A stretch of 64,000 bases of DNA from contig DATAVB010000151.1 of the NCBI GenBank assembly GCA_036267955.1, forward strand, positions 14,329 through 78,328, read 5' to 3'. A model generated the notes under the pieces. The model had not been told where the DNA came from. It searched no databases and saw nothing but the letters and a program-made list of their open reading frames with translations. The stretch is from DATAVB01 sp036267955. GTDB lineage: Bacteria > Actinomycetota > Actinomycetes > Mycobacteriales > QHCD01. The first letter of the stretch is position 1. Each line of letters begins with the position of its first letter. Positions 44,877 through 56,125 of this stretch are shown here, one piece after another. Both the position numbers and the translations under genes were made by a program.

Positions 44877-46718
44877 CTATTCTCGGTCCGCCGCGGTCGA
44901 GCGGCGCCGCCAGAACACCAGGCCGGCCGCCACGATGACCACCACAACCGCGATGCCGACGCCGGTGTAGAGCCCGGTGTTGCTCGAGCTCTTGCCGCTG
45001 CTCGCCGTCGGGGCCGCCGTGCGCCAGTCGTAGAAGATGTTCTGCAGCGGAAAGATGCCGTCGGAATTCGCCTTTCCGTACATGTACGTTGCTGTGGTGT
45101 TGGTGCGCACCGCGGACAGGCCGTCGGAGTAATAGAGCATGATGTCGACGTTCGCGTTATAGAGCATGTTCTGCATCTGGCGGATCGTGACCGCACGCTG
45201 AGTCTGGTCGAACTGCTGGATCTGCTTCTTGTAGAGGGCGTCGTACTTCGAATTACAGAAGAACGCGTCGGTGTTGCCGGCGCTGCCGTCGTCCTTCGGC
45301 AGCACGCCGCAGGTCTGGATGCTCAGCAGGTAGGTCGGGTCGGCGCCGGTGCTCCAGGCATCCATCAGGATGTCCCAGTCGCCCTTGGCCAGATCCTTGT
45401 TGAGCTGGGTGAAGCTCATCGGGTCGATCTTGAGCTGGATGCCGACCGCCTTGAGCCAACCCTCTACATAGGTGGAGATCTGCGCGTCGGTGCTGGTGTC
45501 GGAGTGGATGCCGAACCGGAAGGACAGTTTCTTGTGGGTCTTCGGGTCGACCCGGATCCCGTCGGGGCCCTTCTTGTAGCCGGCCTGATCCAGGATCTGG
45601 TTGGCCTTGCCCGGGTTGTAGCTGATCTCCTGGCTCGCGTCCGGGGCCCAGGCCCACTGCGGGTAACCCGACGGGATGTAGCCCGCACCGGCCTGACCGA
45701 GGCCGTCCAGGACCTTGGTCACCAGCGTCTTGCGGTCGATCGCCCAGGCGATGGCGGTGCGCACCCTGATGTCCTTGAGCGCCGGATTGCCGGTGCCCAG
45801 CGTCTTTCCGGACTTCGTCCGGGCCCCGGGATTGATCTCGATACCGGTCCAGCCGGTTGGTGCCTGCTGGTAGGTCTGCACGTTCTTGGTGTTCTTCAAC
45901 GCCTTGAACTGGGTCGCCGTGATCCCGGCGTCCTGGTTGAGCTGGCCACTCTTCAGCGCCGCCACCGACGCGTCACTGTTCTTGAAGTACTGCGACACCA
46001 GCGTGTCGTACTTCGGCGCACCCATGAAGAACTTCTTGTTGGCGCGCAGCGTCGCGTACTGGTCGGTCTTGTAACCGACCAACTCGTACGGCCCGTACCC
46101 GACCACCGGGAACTGCATGTTCTTGAAGTTCTTGAGGTTGGCGACCTTCGACTTCCAGATGTGCTCCGGCACGACCGGAATGCTGTTGTAGAGCATGTTC
46201 GCCTGCGGCGTCTTGGTCTTGATGACCAGCGTGGTGGCGTCCGGCGCGGTGACCTTCGCATAGTTCGCGACCAGCGAGCCGTTGGCGGTCGCGGCGTCGT
46301 CGTTGGTCATCACCAGGTTGTAGGTCCAGGCGATGTCCTGCGCGGTGATGGGCTTTCCGTCCGACCACTTCAGGCCCGACCGGATGGTGAACGTCCACGT
46401 GAGTTGGTCGGCCGACGTCGTCCACTTCGTCGCCAGGTAGCCGGTCGGCTTGTTGTTGGCATCGTTGACGGTCAGCGCCGGGTAGACCGCGCCGATGATG
46501 TTCAGCTCACCGTCGAAGTAGGCCAGGAACGGATTGAACGTGGAGATCTCGGTGTCCGAGGCGACGGTCAGCTTGCTCCCCGACGCCGCGGCGGCACTGG
46601 TCGGAGCGGCGCCGACGAAAGCCACCGCCGCGATCAGGGCGAGCGCGACAGTGGCCGCGAAGCCGCGCCACACGGAAGTGGGCCGGCGGGAAAGGAATCG
46701 GTTTCCGATAGTGATCAT
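44877..46718 (-). CDS. Peptide ABC transporter substrate-binding protein, C-terminally anchored, operon 2
   Basis: A 613-residue SBP_bac_5 protein. Signal peptide 1 to about 43 (VALALIAAVAFVGAAPTSAA), again without a lipobox Cys; body with LKWSDGKPITAQDIAWTYN and YNPGKANQILDQAGY. The C terminus has a Ser/Asn linker, a hydrophobic helix (about 582-603) and RRRSTAADRE, so it is membrane-anchored like the operon 1 protein. Binding residues differ from operon 1 in many places, which suggests different peptide ligands. First gene of operon 2. Confidence 0.92.
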   Translation of the reverse strand: MITIGNRFLSRRPTSVWRGFAATVALALIAAVAFVGAAPTSAAAASGSKLTVASDTEISTFNPFLAYFDGELNIIGAVYPALTVNDANNKPTGYLATKWTTSADQLTWTFTIRSGLKWSDGKPITAQDIAWTYNLVMTNDDAATANGSLVANYAKVTAPDATTLVIKTKTPQANMLYNSIPVVPEHIWKSKVANLKNFKNMQFPVVGYGPYELVGYKTDQYATLRANKKFFMGAPKYDTLVSQYFKNSDASVAALKSGQLNQDAGITATQFKALKNTKNVQTYQQAPTGWTGIEINPGARTKSGKTLGTGNPALKDIRVRTAIAWAIDRKTLVTKVLDGLGQAGAGYIPSGYPQWAWAPDASQEISYNPGKANQILDQAGYKKGPDGIRVDPKTHKKLSFRFGIHSDTSTDAQISTYVEGWLKAVGIQLKIDPMSFTQLNKDLAKGDWDILMDAWSTGADPTYLLSIQTCGVLPKDDGSAGNTDAFFCNSKYDALYKKQIQQFDQTQRAVTIRQMQNMLYNANVDIMLYYSDGLSAVRTNTTATYMYGKANSDGIFPLQNIFYDWRTAAPTASSGKSSSNTGLYTGVGIAVVVVIVAAGLVFWRRRSTAADRE

Positions 46719-47098
46719 CTCTGTCGCCTGTCTCGCGCGGTGGGGGTGGTCCGGTTGTGCGGCTCAGCTAAGGCGGATCGACCTGCCGAGCAAAGAGAAC
46801 ATTGCTCAATCGGCCGGAATTCAGGTGGCGTCGGTCCGGGGACAGCGTCTCAGGCCCGACTGACCGGCCGACTGCGGGGGCGACATCGGCCCACAGTCCA
46901 ACCCGTAAATCTGCCCGCCGCACCGACGCCATGGCGCGGAGTACAGCATGTAAAGAAGTTACCGTCAAGATTGGTTAAGCAACGATTTTCGACACGTTTC
47001 GCACCGGAAACATTCTCGACTCATCCATCGATTTCGGGCCGGTTGCGGACCGTGTTGCCGGCAGTGTCCGCAAATGGCCAGTTCGCCGTGTCACCGGT
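46719..47098. promoter_or_regulatory. 380-base gap with promoter of transporter operon 2
   Basis: No gene. On the minus strand TTGACG (complement of 46963-46968) and TGTACT (complement of 46940-46945) are 17 bases apart and form a good promoter, which would give a ~215-base leader before the binding-protein start. A GAGCAA-N8-TTGCTC inverted repeat lies in that leader at 46788-46807 and could bind a regulator. The remainder, next to the MFS stop, shows nothing clear. Confidence 0.5.
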
Positions 47099-48301
47099 TC
47101 AACGGTCCCGGGCCGGCTCGCTGCGGACCGGCACGGTGAACACGCCGATCGCCGGAAACACCGCGGCCAGGGCGAAAGCGATCGCGTAACCCGGTCCGCC
47201 GATGACGGCCCCGAGCAGCGGCGGGGTCGCAAAGGCGACGAGGTTCTGCGAGGTGTTCTGCGCGCCGAGCGCACGGCCGGACCAGGCCTGGCCGGCGATC
47301 TCGGCCGTCGCGGTGAACCCCAGACCGTTATCAGTCACGCTGATGACCGAGGCGGCGACCAGCGCGACCAGGGCAAGCACCGAATGCAAGCCGGTGCCGA
47401 TGGCGAGCAGAATCATCGCGGCCGCGCTCGCCACCGCGATCTGCCGCATCGGGCGCAGCCGGCTGCCGGCCCGGTCCGACCAGACCCCGACCGCCAACCG
47501 GCCGAACGCCCCCAGCAGCTGGACAACCGCCAGCGCCCGGCCCGCCGGGGCACTGGACCAGCCGCGTTCGGTGACCAGGAATTCCAGGGCGAAGGCCGAG
47601 GTCGCGAATTGTGGCACCACCAGCAGCGCGCTGGCGCCGTGCACCCGCCACAGCGCGCTGGACCGGTACGGCGACCGATCCTTCTGCCCCGGCGCCCTTT
47701 TCTTCCGCGGCGGGTCCAGCACGAAGAGGCCGACGAGCACGGCCACCGCGATGCACAGCATTGCCGGAAAGAGGAGCGCGGCTCGAAATCCCCAGTGCGC
47801 GGAAAGCGGAGGCAAAGCGAGCGCGGCAACCACGAGGCCCAACGGCTGCGCCATCTGCCGGGCGCCCATGGCGAGCCCGCGCCGTTCGGGTGGGAACCAT
47901 CCCATGACCACCCGGCCGCTGGCCGCGTTCACCGAAGCGCCGGCGGCACCGGCCAACGCGAATACGGCACCGAGATACCAGACCCCGTGGCCGAGCTGGC
48001 TGGCCAGCAGGATGAGTCCGCAGAGTCCGATGCCGACGGACATCACCAGCCGCTCGCCCCAGCGGTCGGCGGCCGCGCCCCAGGCGATCAGGCAGGCGAC
48101 CAGGCCGATGGTCGGCGCCGCGATCAGCGCGCCGCCCTGCGCCAGCGACAGGTGCTCGGCCGCCCGGATGTCAGGCAGCAGGAACGGCAGGCCGTAGAGG
48201 AACGAGCAGGCGGCGGTCTGCCCGGCCAGCCCGAGGCCGAGCATCAGCCACCGTCGCTGGCCGATCGACTCCAGGTCAGGCCCCATGCGCAGGTTGGTCA
48301 C
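47099..48301 (-). CDS. MFS transporter
   Basis: A 400-residue membrane protein with about 12 helices in two halves, a charged central loop (PPRKKRAPGQKDRSPYRSS) and a cytoplasmic motif A-like GAAADRWGERLV. It fits the general CynX/NarK-like part of the major facilitator superfamily; substrate unknown. The GTG at 48301 lies seven bases after TAGACT on its strand, so the message may be leaderless; an ATG at 48286 is the alternative start. Confidence 0.85.
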   Translation of the reverse strand: MTNLRMGPDLESIGQRRWLMLGLGLAGQTAACSFLYGLPFLLPDIRAAEHLSLAQGGALIAAPTIGLVACLIAWGAAADRWGERLVMSVGIGLCGLILLASQLGHGVWYLGAVFALAGAAGASVNAASGRVVMGWFPPERRGLAMGARQMAQPLGLVVAALALPPLSAHWGFRAALLFPAMLCIAVAVLVGLFVLDPPRKKRAPGQKDRSPYRSSALWRVHGASALLVVPQFATSAFALEFLVTERGWSSAPAGRALAVVQLLGAFGRLAVGVWSDRAGSRLRPMRQIAVASAAAMILLAIGTGLHSVLALVALVAASVISVTDNGLGFTATAEIAGQAWSGRALGAQNTSQNLVAFATPPLLGAVIGGPGYAIAFALAAVFPAIGVFTVPVRSEPARDR

Positions 48302-48360
48302 GCCGGCGAGTCTAGATCACTTCCGCCACATCATGAGAATCCGATCCTATATATTGAGAC

Positions 48361-49521
48361 TCAGTACAGCAGGCGGGCCTTGCCCTCCGGCCAGGCGAGC
48401 GTTGCGTAGAGCTGCACCATCGAGGCCTGCTGGATCGCCTGCGTCTCGCCGTTCGGGTCGAAGTGGAAGAGCCCGGTGGCCGGGTCGAGGAGCTGCCAAC
48501 TGCTGTCGGCGTAGGCCTGCATCGCGTCCCGGTACCGGTGCCCACCAGTCACCGATTCCAGCAGCAACAGATTCTTGAAGAAGATGGCGTTGAAGGTCGG
48601 ACCCTGGCTCGGCAGGTTGTTCTGGTCGATGTAATAGGTATATGCGGCCTGCGCGATGCTTTCGGCGCTCTTCAGATACTTGCGGTCGTGCGTCACCTCG
48701 TAGAAGAGCACATTGACGCCGATCGGCACGCCCTGGTTGTACGACCATTGTGTCTTCTCGACATTTCCGGCCAGGTCGACGTGATCCCAATAGAGCCCAT
48801 TCGGCGCGAGCAGATATTTGTTGGTCCAGTCGTACATTCGTTTCGACCAGTCGAGGTACGAACGCTTTCCGGTCACCTGGTAGAGCCGAAGGCCCAATTC
48901 GGCGGCCGGCATGTTGGAGACCGTGTTGCGGTCGGTCGACCAGGTCGCCTGCGTCCAGAAGACTCCACCGGGATCGGCATGGCTGGAATCGGTGTCCCAG
49001 CCGGAAATCTCCAGCGCGAAGATCTGCTCGGCCCGGCGTAGCGCCGACCGGTCTCCGGACATCAGGAATTGCTGCGCCTTTTCCAGGCCGACCCAGTCGT
49101 TGTCGTCGTAGAACATGTCGCCGCCACCACCGTACGGCGCGATCGCGTACGAGTCATAGCCGGGAACGCCAGTCGTGCCGCCATCCGCCTTCCAGTACCG
49201 CTCCTGCCCGGTCGACCGGTCGCGCAGATCCGCGCCATAGTTCGCCCCGGGCAGGCCGGTCAGATCCAGCGTCGCCGCATGCGCCTGCGAGAACGGCCAT
49301 TCGTACGAATAGGCATTATCGGCCGGCTGCACGGGATACTGCTCGTGGTAGAGGCCGGATCCGTCGTCGACATAGAGATAATGTTGCAGCGCCGAATAGG
49401 TCAGCGCCGCGCGATCGCGGTCAGAGGGCAGATGCGAGCCCGCCGCCTGAGCCGACTGCTGGGTGGCAACGGTCAACAGCGCGGCCGCCGCTGCGGCGAC
49501 CCAACCGAGTTTCGATTTCAT
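48361..49521 (-). CDS. Secreted glycoside hydrolase family 76 (alpha-1,6-mannanase-like)
   Basis: A 386-residue secreted enzyme. Signal peptide 1-26 (VAAAAAALLTVATQQSAQA). The GH76 catalytic pair is the two Asp in MFYDDNDWVGLE (residues 138-139), with the surrounding (alpha/alpha)6-barrel features GVFWTQATWSTDRNTVSNMPAAELGLRLY and WSYNQGVPIGVNVLFYEVT. GH76 enzymes cut alpha-1,6-mannan of fungal or mycobacterial-type walls. It stands alone between the MFS gene and a divergent kinase-like gene. Confidence 0.92.
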   Translation of the reverse strand: MKSKLGWVAAAAAALLTVATQQSAQAAGSHLPSDRDRAALTYSALQHYLYVDDGSGLYHEQYPVQPADNAYSYEWPFSQAHAATLDLTGLPGANYGADLRDRSTGQERYWKADGGTTGVPGYDSYAIAPYGGGGDMFYDDNDWVGLEKAQQFLMSGDRSALRRAEQIFALEISGWDTDSSHADPGGVFWTQATWSTDRNTVSNMPAAELGLRLYQVTGKRSYLDWSKRMYDWTNKYLLAPNGLYWDHVDLAGNVEKTQWSYNQGVPIGVNVLFYEVTHDRKYLKSAESIAQAAYTYYIDQNNLPSQGPTFNAIFFKNLLLLESVTGGHRYRDAMQAYADSSWQLLDPATGLFHFDPNGETQAIQQASMVQLYATLAWPEGKARLLY

Positions 49522-49633
49522 CGCGCGCCCCCTATTTCTGAGAACGTTATCGGAAATCTAGACCCCGGACCTCGACCGGTCAATAGCCCGTTAATACCTC
49601 GATGTCACCGGTACTTCCGGGCAGGATACGACC

Positions 49634-50371
49634 ATGGAGGAAATCACCGAGGCATTCGGGTTGGGCGAGCCCGTCGAGGAGCCACAGCCCTTGGCTGAGG
49701 CCTGGTCCAACGAGGTTTACCGAGTGCGCACCGGGACCGGCTGCTACGCGCTGAAGATCCTGTCGCCGGCGACAGTGGCCAGCGTCGGGCACGCGATCGG
49801 TATCGAAGCCGCAGTCCTCGCCACCGGCGCCGTCCCGATGGCCGAGCCGATCGCGGACCGGAATGGCGAGTGGTTGACCCGGCTATCCGACGGCCGGTTC
49901 GCGCGGTGCCACCGCTGGCTGAGCGGCACACCGGCATCCGGATTCACCCCGACGGCGTCGTACGTCCGCGACGTCGGCCGGTCGCTCGGCGTCATCCACG
50001 GACTCGCCCGGCCCGACGGCGACACCGGCCGGCTTTCCCCGGTCGATCTGCGTCGCTGGCGCCGGGCGCTCGAGCGATCCGCCGGGCAGAAATGGAATGC
50101 GCGGCTGCGCGCCCTCACCCGGCTGGTCGAGCAGGCCACCGAGGAGCTTTCCAAACTGCGGGATGCGCGACACCCGATGATCTCCAGCCATCGCGATCTG
50201 GATCCGAAGAATGCGGTGGTTGACGCCGACGGCCGGGTCGGTCTGCTCGACTGGGACTACGCCGGAGCGGTGGTGCCGGCTGGCGAACTCGTCGAGGCGG
50301 CCACCTCGTTCTGCGGCGGCCACTCGGCCCTTGTCGCGGAATTCGTCCGGGCGTACCGGGCCGCCGGCTGA
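49634..50371 (+). CDS. Phosphotransferase of the aminoglycoside phosphotransferase (APH) fold
   Basis: A 245-residue kinase-fold protein. The Lys that binds ATP is in CYALKILS, the catalytic loop is SSHRDLDPKNAVVD and the metal-binding Asp is in VGLLDWDYAGAVVPAGEL. It is shorter than most APH enzymes. It could phosphorylate a small metabolite (sugar, choline, antibiotic); no evidence fixes which. A family B palindrome follows it. Confidence 0.88.
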   Translation: MEEITEAFGLGEPVEEPQPLAEAWSNEVYRVRTGTGCYALKILSPATVASVGHAIGIEAAVLATGAVPMAEPIADRNGEWLTRLSDGRFARCHRWLSGTPASGFTPTASYVRDVGRSLGVIHGLARPDGDTGRLSPVDLRRWRRALERSAGQKWNARLRALTRLVEQATEELSKLRDARHPMISSHRDLDPKNAVVDADGRVGLLDWDYAGAVVPAGELVEAATSFCGGHSALVAEFVRAYRAAG

Positions 50372-50499
50372 CACCCGAATTGATCGATCAGCACGGCCCG
50401 GGAATTGCCCACCTGGATCAATGGGCGACCCGCATCAACGCCCTCCTCTGACCGACCCCGCCGCCCTCTCATTCCATTCCCGTCCGCTCCCGCCCCGAT

Positions 50500-50560
50500 T
50501 TTCATGATCGTGATCGGTGGTTGGGGCTATACCAACCAAAAGCCGATCACGATCATGAAA
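50500..50560. repeat. Long intergenic palindrome, family B, copy 2
   Basis: Arms of 18 bases (50500-50517 and 50543-50560, core TCATGATCGTGATCGG) enclose an inner stem GGTTGG/CCAACC with loop GGCTATA. It sits between the convergent APH-like and helR genes. The inner loop and outer core are the same as in copy 1 at 30156-30218, and differences in the arms are paired. Confidence 0.88.
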
Positions 50561-50619
50561 GTCCGGGGCCGGGGAAAGATTGGGGTGGGGTAGAAGCAGC
50601 CGGACAAAGAGGGGCGGTA

Positions 50620-52611
50620 TCAGGCGGCCAGTTCGGTGGGGAGCGCTTCGGAATGCACCACGACGAGCCGGCTGACCGCCCGGGTCAGGGCCACGTACAG
50701 CCGTTGCAGGCCGCGCGATCCGGTGGCGATCAGCGCCGGCTCAACCAGCACGACGTGATCGAATTCCAGGCCCTTCACGATCGACGCCGACACGACGGCT
50801 ATCCGGGATCCGGATTCCTCTTCCTCGTCGGCCCGGAAAACATCGTGCGGCAATTCCCGCATTGCCTCGTCCACCTGGGACTGCAATTCATCCGGTACGA
50901 CGATTCCGATGGATCCGACCTCCTGCAGGGCTTTTCCGGCCGCCTCGACCACGGCCGCAACGAGCGAGTCGGTCCGGACAAAAATCACCGGATCGCTGTC
51001 CTGCCGGACCGCCGTCGCCGGATCCACCCCGGCCGCGATGTGCGGCAGCAGCCGGTTGGCGATTTCCAGCACCGCGGCCGGCACCCGGTAGCCGCGGGTC
51101 AGATGTTCCACCAGGGCGTCCGGCTTGCCGAGATGCCGCAGGGTCTCGGCCCAGGTCGCGGTCGCCCACGGCGTGGTGCCCTGCGCGATATCGCCGAGCA
51201 CCGTCACCGACCCCATCGCGGCCCGGCGGCCGACCGCCCGGCACTGCATCGGCGAGAGGTCCTGCGCCTCGTCGATGACGATGTGGCCGTACATCGGCGC
51301 CCGGTCCAACAGATCAGCGGCCTCGTCGATCAATACCGCGTCGGCGGTGCTCCACCGGGCCCGCTTCGCCGACGTGGGCGCCTTTTCCCAACGCACCAGG
51401 TCGCGTTCGCCCGGATCGAAAACGTCCGGCGGATCGGTGAGCACCCCGGCCACCACCTCCAGCGCGTCCACCTTCGGCCAGATGTGATCCAGCGCCTCGC
51501 GGACCGGCACCGAACGGGCCACCCGGGCGGTGTCGCGATCCGACGGCGCGCCACCGTCCTCCTCCCGCTGCCGGCGGATGTCGCCGGCGATCAGCGCCCG
51601 CAGCCGTTCCCGGGCCACGGCGTACCGGAGGTCGCCGCGGCGCAGATCGTCCACCCAACGCCGCAGCCGTTCCGGCTGGATCCGGTACCGCCGGGCCGCC
51701 AGCGGCACCATGATCGAATCCTCCGGCCGGCGCACCCCCGCGTACACGGCCTTCCGCAACACCTCGGCCCAGCGCGGATCGCCTTTCAGCAGGGCGGCTT
51801 CGGGCGAATCGACGGCCCGGATCGGGACCCGTTCGACCAGTTCGTCGATGGTCACCTGGGTCACCCCGACCTCGCCCAGGGCCGGCAGCACAGCGCCGAT
51901 GTAACCGAGGAAGGCGCGGTTGGGGCCGACCACCAGAGCGCCGGACCGGCGCAGCGCGGTGGCGTACGTATAGAGCAGGTACGCCGCCCGGTGCAGTCCG
52001 ACGGCGGTCTTCCCGGTGCCCGGCGCGCCCTGCACGCAGAGGTTGACGTCGAGGTCGGACCGGACGATCTCGTCCTGGTCCGGCTGGATCGTGGCGACGA
52101 TGTCACGCATCGGGCCGACGCGCGGGCGTTCGATCTCCTCCCGCAGGATGCGGCTCTCGGACGGCGAGTCGTCATCGAGCCGCTCGTCCTCGTACGAGGT
52201 GAGCCGGCCGGCCGAGAAGCCGAACCGGCGGCGCCGCTGGACACCGTACGGATTCTGCGGAGTGGCCCGGTAGAAAGCCCGCGCCATGGGGGCCCGCCAG
52301 TCGATGACCAGCGGTTCGTTGACCTCGTCCCGGACGTGCCGGCGTCCTATGTGGAACGTCTCGTCGGGGTGGTCGAGCCGGCCGAAGAATTCCGGTACGT
52401 CCGGATCATCGGCGAGGGCGGCCAGCCGTTTGGCCCGGGCGACGCCGAGCGCGAAGCTGGTGTATTCGTCGGCGCCGGTGTCGGAGATCTGCTCGGCCCG
52501 GGCGCGCATGTGTTGCAGCGCTACCTTGGCCTCGGCGAGATGATTCCGCTCGGCGGTGAGGACTGGATCGTCGGAGTGGGCTTCTTCCAGTGATGCTGAT
52601 TCTGGGCGCAC
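50620..52611 (-). CDS. helR: RNA polymerase recycling motor ATPase HelR (UvrD/HelD-like)
   Basis: A 663-residue SF1 ATPase. Walker A GAPGTGKTAVGLHRAAYLL, Walker B HIVIDEAQDLSPMQCRAVGRR and the C-terminal LYVALTRAVSRLVVVH are present; the N-terminal coiled part (ALQHMRARAEQI, then EYTSFALGVARAKRL) reaches into RNA polymerase in the HelD family. Actinobacterial HelR frees stalled RNA polymerase and can displace rifamycins. The GTG at 52611 lies ten bases after a good -10, so translation may be leaderless. No obvious rifamycin-associated element is seen upstream. Confidence 0.9.
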   Translation of the reverse strand: MRPESASLEEAHSDDPVLTAERNHLAEAKVALQHMRARAEQISDTGADEYTSFALGVARAKRLAALADDPDVPEFFGRLDHPDETFHIGRRHVRDEVNEPLVIDWRAPMARAFYRATPQNPYGVQRRRRFGFSAGRLTSYEDERLDDDSPSESRILREEIERPRVGPMRDIVATIQPDQDEIVRSDLDVNLCVQGAPGTGKTAVGLHRAAYLLYTYATALRRSGALVVGPNRAFLGYIGAVLPALGEVGVTQVTIDELVERVPIRAVDSPEAALLKGDPRWAEVLRKAVYAGVRRPEDSIMVPLAARRYRIQPERLRRWVDDLRRGDLRYAVARERLRALIAGDIRRQREEDGGAPSDRDTARVARSVPVREALDHIWPKVDALEVVAGVLTDPPDVFDPGERDLVRWEKAPTSAKRARWSTADAVLIDEAADLLDRAPMYGHIVIDEAQDLSPMQCRAVGRRAAMGSVTVLGDIAQGTTPWATATWAETLRHLGKPDALVEHLTRGYRVPAAVLEIANRLLPHIAAGVDPATAVRQDSDPVIFVRTDSLVAAVVEAAGKALQEVGSIGIVVPDELQSQVDEAMRELPHDVFRADEEEESGSRIAVVSASIVKGLEFDHVVLVEPALIATGSRGLQRLYVALTRAVSRLVVVHSEALPTELAA

Positions 52612-52620
52612 AGTCGGACG

Positions 52621-52650
52621 ACATTACCGGCGTATCCCGATCCGGTCCAA
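52621..52650 (-). promoter_or_regulatory. Promoter of helR, probably leaderless
   Basis: On the minus strand TTGGAC (complement of 52645-52650), an 18-base spacer and TAATGT (complement of 52621-52626) end nine bases before the GTG start. A transcript starting 6-9 bases after the -10 would begin at or next to the start codon. Confidence 0.5.
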
Positions 52651-52668
52651 CCATTTAACTTAACCGGC

Positions 52669-53049
52669 TCAGCTGCCGGCGCGACGCTCGTGCACGTCCC
52701 GGCCGACCATCTGCAGCGCCTCGTTGATATCGGCCTGCTGCTGGCTGACCAGCACATGCGCCAGTCCGCGGGAGAGGCCGGCGAGGTGCAGCACGAGATA
52801 GCCGAGCTCCTCCGAGGTGTGCCCGGCCAGCAGGGTCCGAGTCGTGGCGGCGACGCTGTCGGACTCGGTGTCCTCGAACGTCGTCCAGAGCGTCAGCAAC
52901 GCCATCGCGGTTTCGGCCAGTTCCTGGTGCGGACGCCGCGGCGCCGGGTTGCGCAGCACCCCGAGCTGGACGGCGCGTTCCCGGGCCGACCGGGCCCAGT
53001 GCTGCACGGTACGGCGGACATCGGAGAACGGACGATCGGGCGGATTCAT
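52669..53049 (-). CDS. Hypothetical helical protein
   Basis: A 126-residue protein from ATG 53049 (GGGTG nearby); in-frame codons upstream overlap the divergent glycosidase start. It is predicted all-helical, with HQELAETAMALLTLWTTFEDTESDS, TSEELGYLVLHLAGLSRGLAHVLV and a final ADINEALQMVGRD. No family recognised. It precedes helR on the same strand but a promoter lies between. Confidence 0.6.
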   Translation of the reverse strand: MNPPDRPFSDVRRTVQHWARSARERAVQLGVLRNPAPRRPHQELAETAMALLTLWTTFEDTESDSVAATTRTLLAGHTSEELGYLVLHLAGLSRGLAHVLVSQQQADINEALQMVGRDVHERRAGS

Positions 53050-53158
53050 CACGAGCACCCGTCCGCATCGCACGGTCGGCAGCGCTCGCTTCCGGTCACC
53101 GAGGTCATGCCCCTGACCGTACGCCGGCAGCCCGAACGGCACCGGGCAGACTGCAGGG

Positions 53159-55816
<2,658 letters not shown>

Positions 55817-56125
55817 ATTGACGCCGAACAACACGATCTCGGTCCGCCAGTTGGGCTAGTCTGCCCACCAGAGAGTAATCGGCGCACCGAAGAGAAAAGG
55901 TGCCGGCTGTCCAAAACGCCCGATATCACGGGCACTACCGTGTGTAATTCCACCAACCCGTTTTGTGGTCACTGGTGGTGCACGGGTACTTTGCCGACAG
56001 CAGGCCGATAAGGCCCGAGTGGCGTTTCGGAACGGCGCGGCATCGGGGTTTTGTCGGACGGGGGTCTGGCATGGCGCCTGCATCGGGGAAGTGATTCGTT
56101 CGCGGACCATTTCGGGAGACAGCCC
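55817..56125 (+). promoter_or_regulatory. 309-base structured leader of the ECF-linked operon
   Basis: No gene is evident. Several hairpins can form on the plus strand: CGGCGCACC/GGTGCCG (about 55882-55905), GCCCG/CGGGC (about 55919-55933) and a long one joining ACCGTG and CCACCA to TGGTGG and CACGGGT (about 55937-55990). Such a folded 5' region before a vitamin or metal transporter operon invites a riboswitch, but it lacks the B12 box and fits no class I can name. Confidence 0.4.

Noticed and set aside
50521..52593. 690-codon plus-strand open frame
   Set aside because: Antisense to helR, which has full helicase motifs.
55817..56125. Cobalamin or c-di-AMP riboswitch before the ECF-linked operon
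   Set aside because: Hairpins are present but the conserved cores of those classes could not be found.
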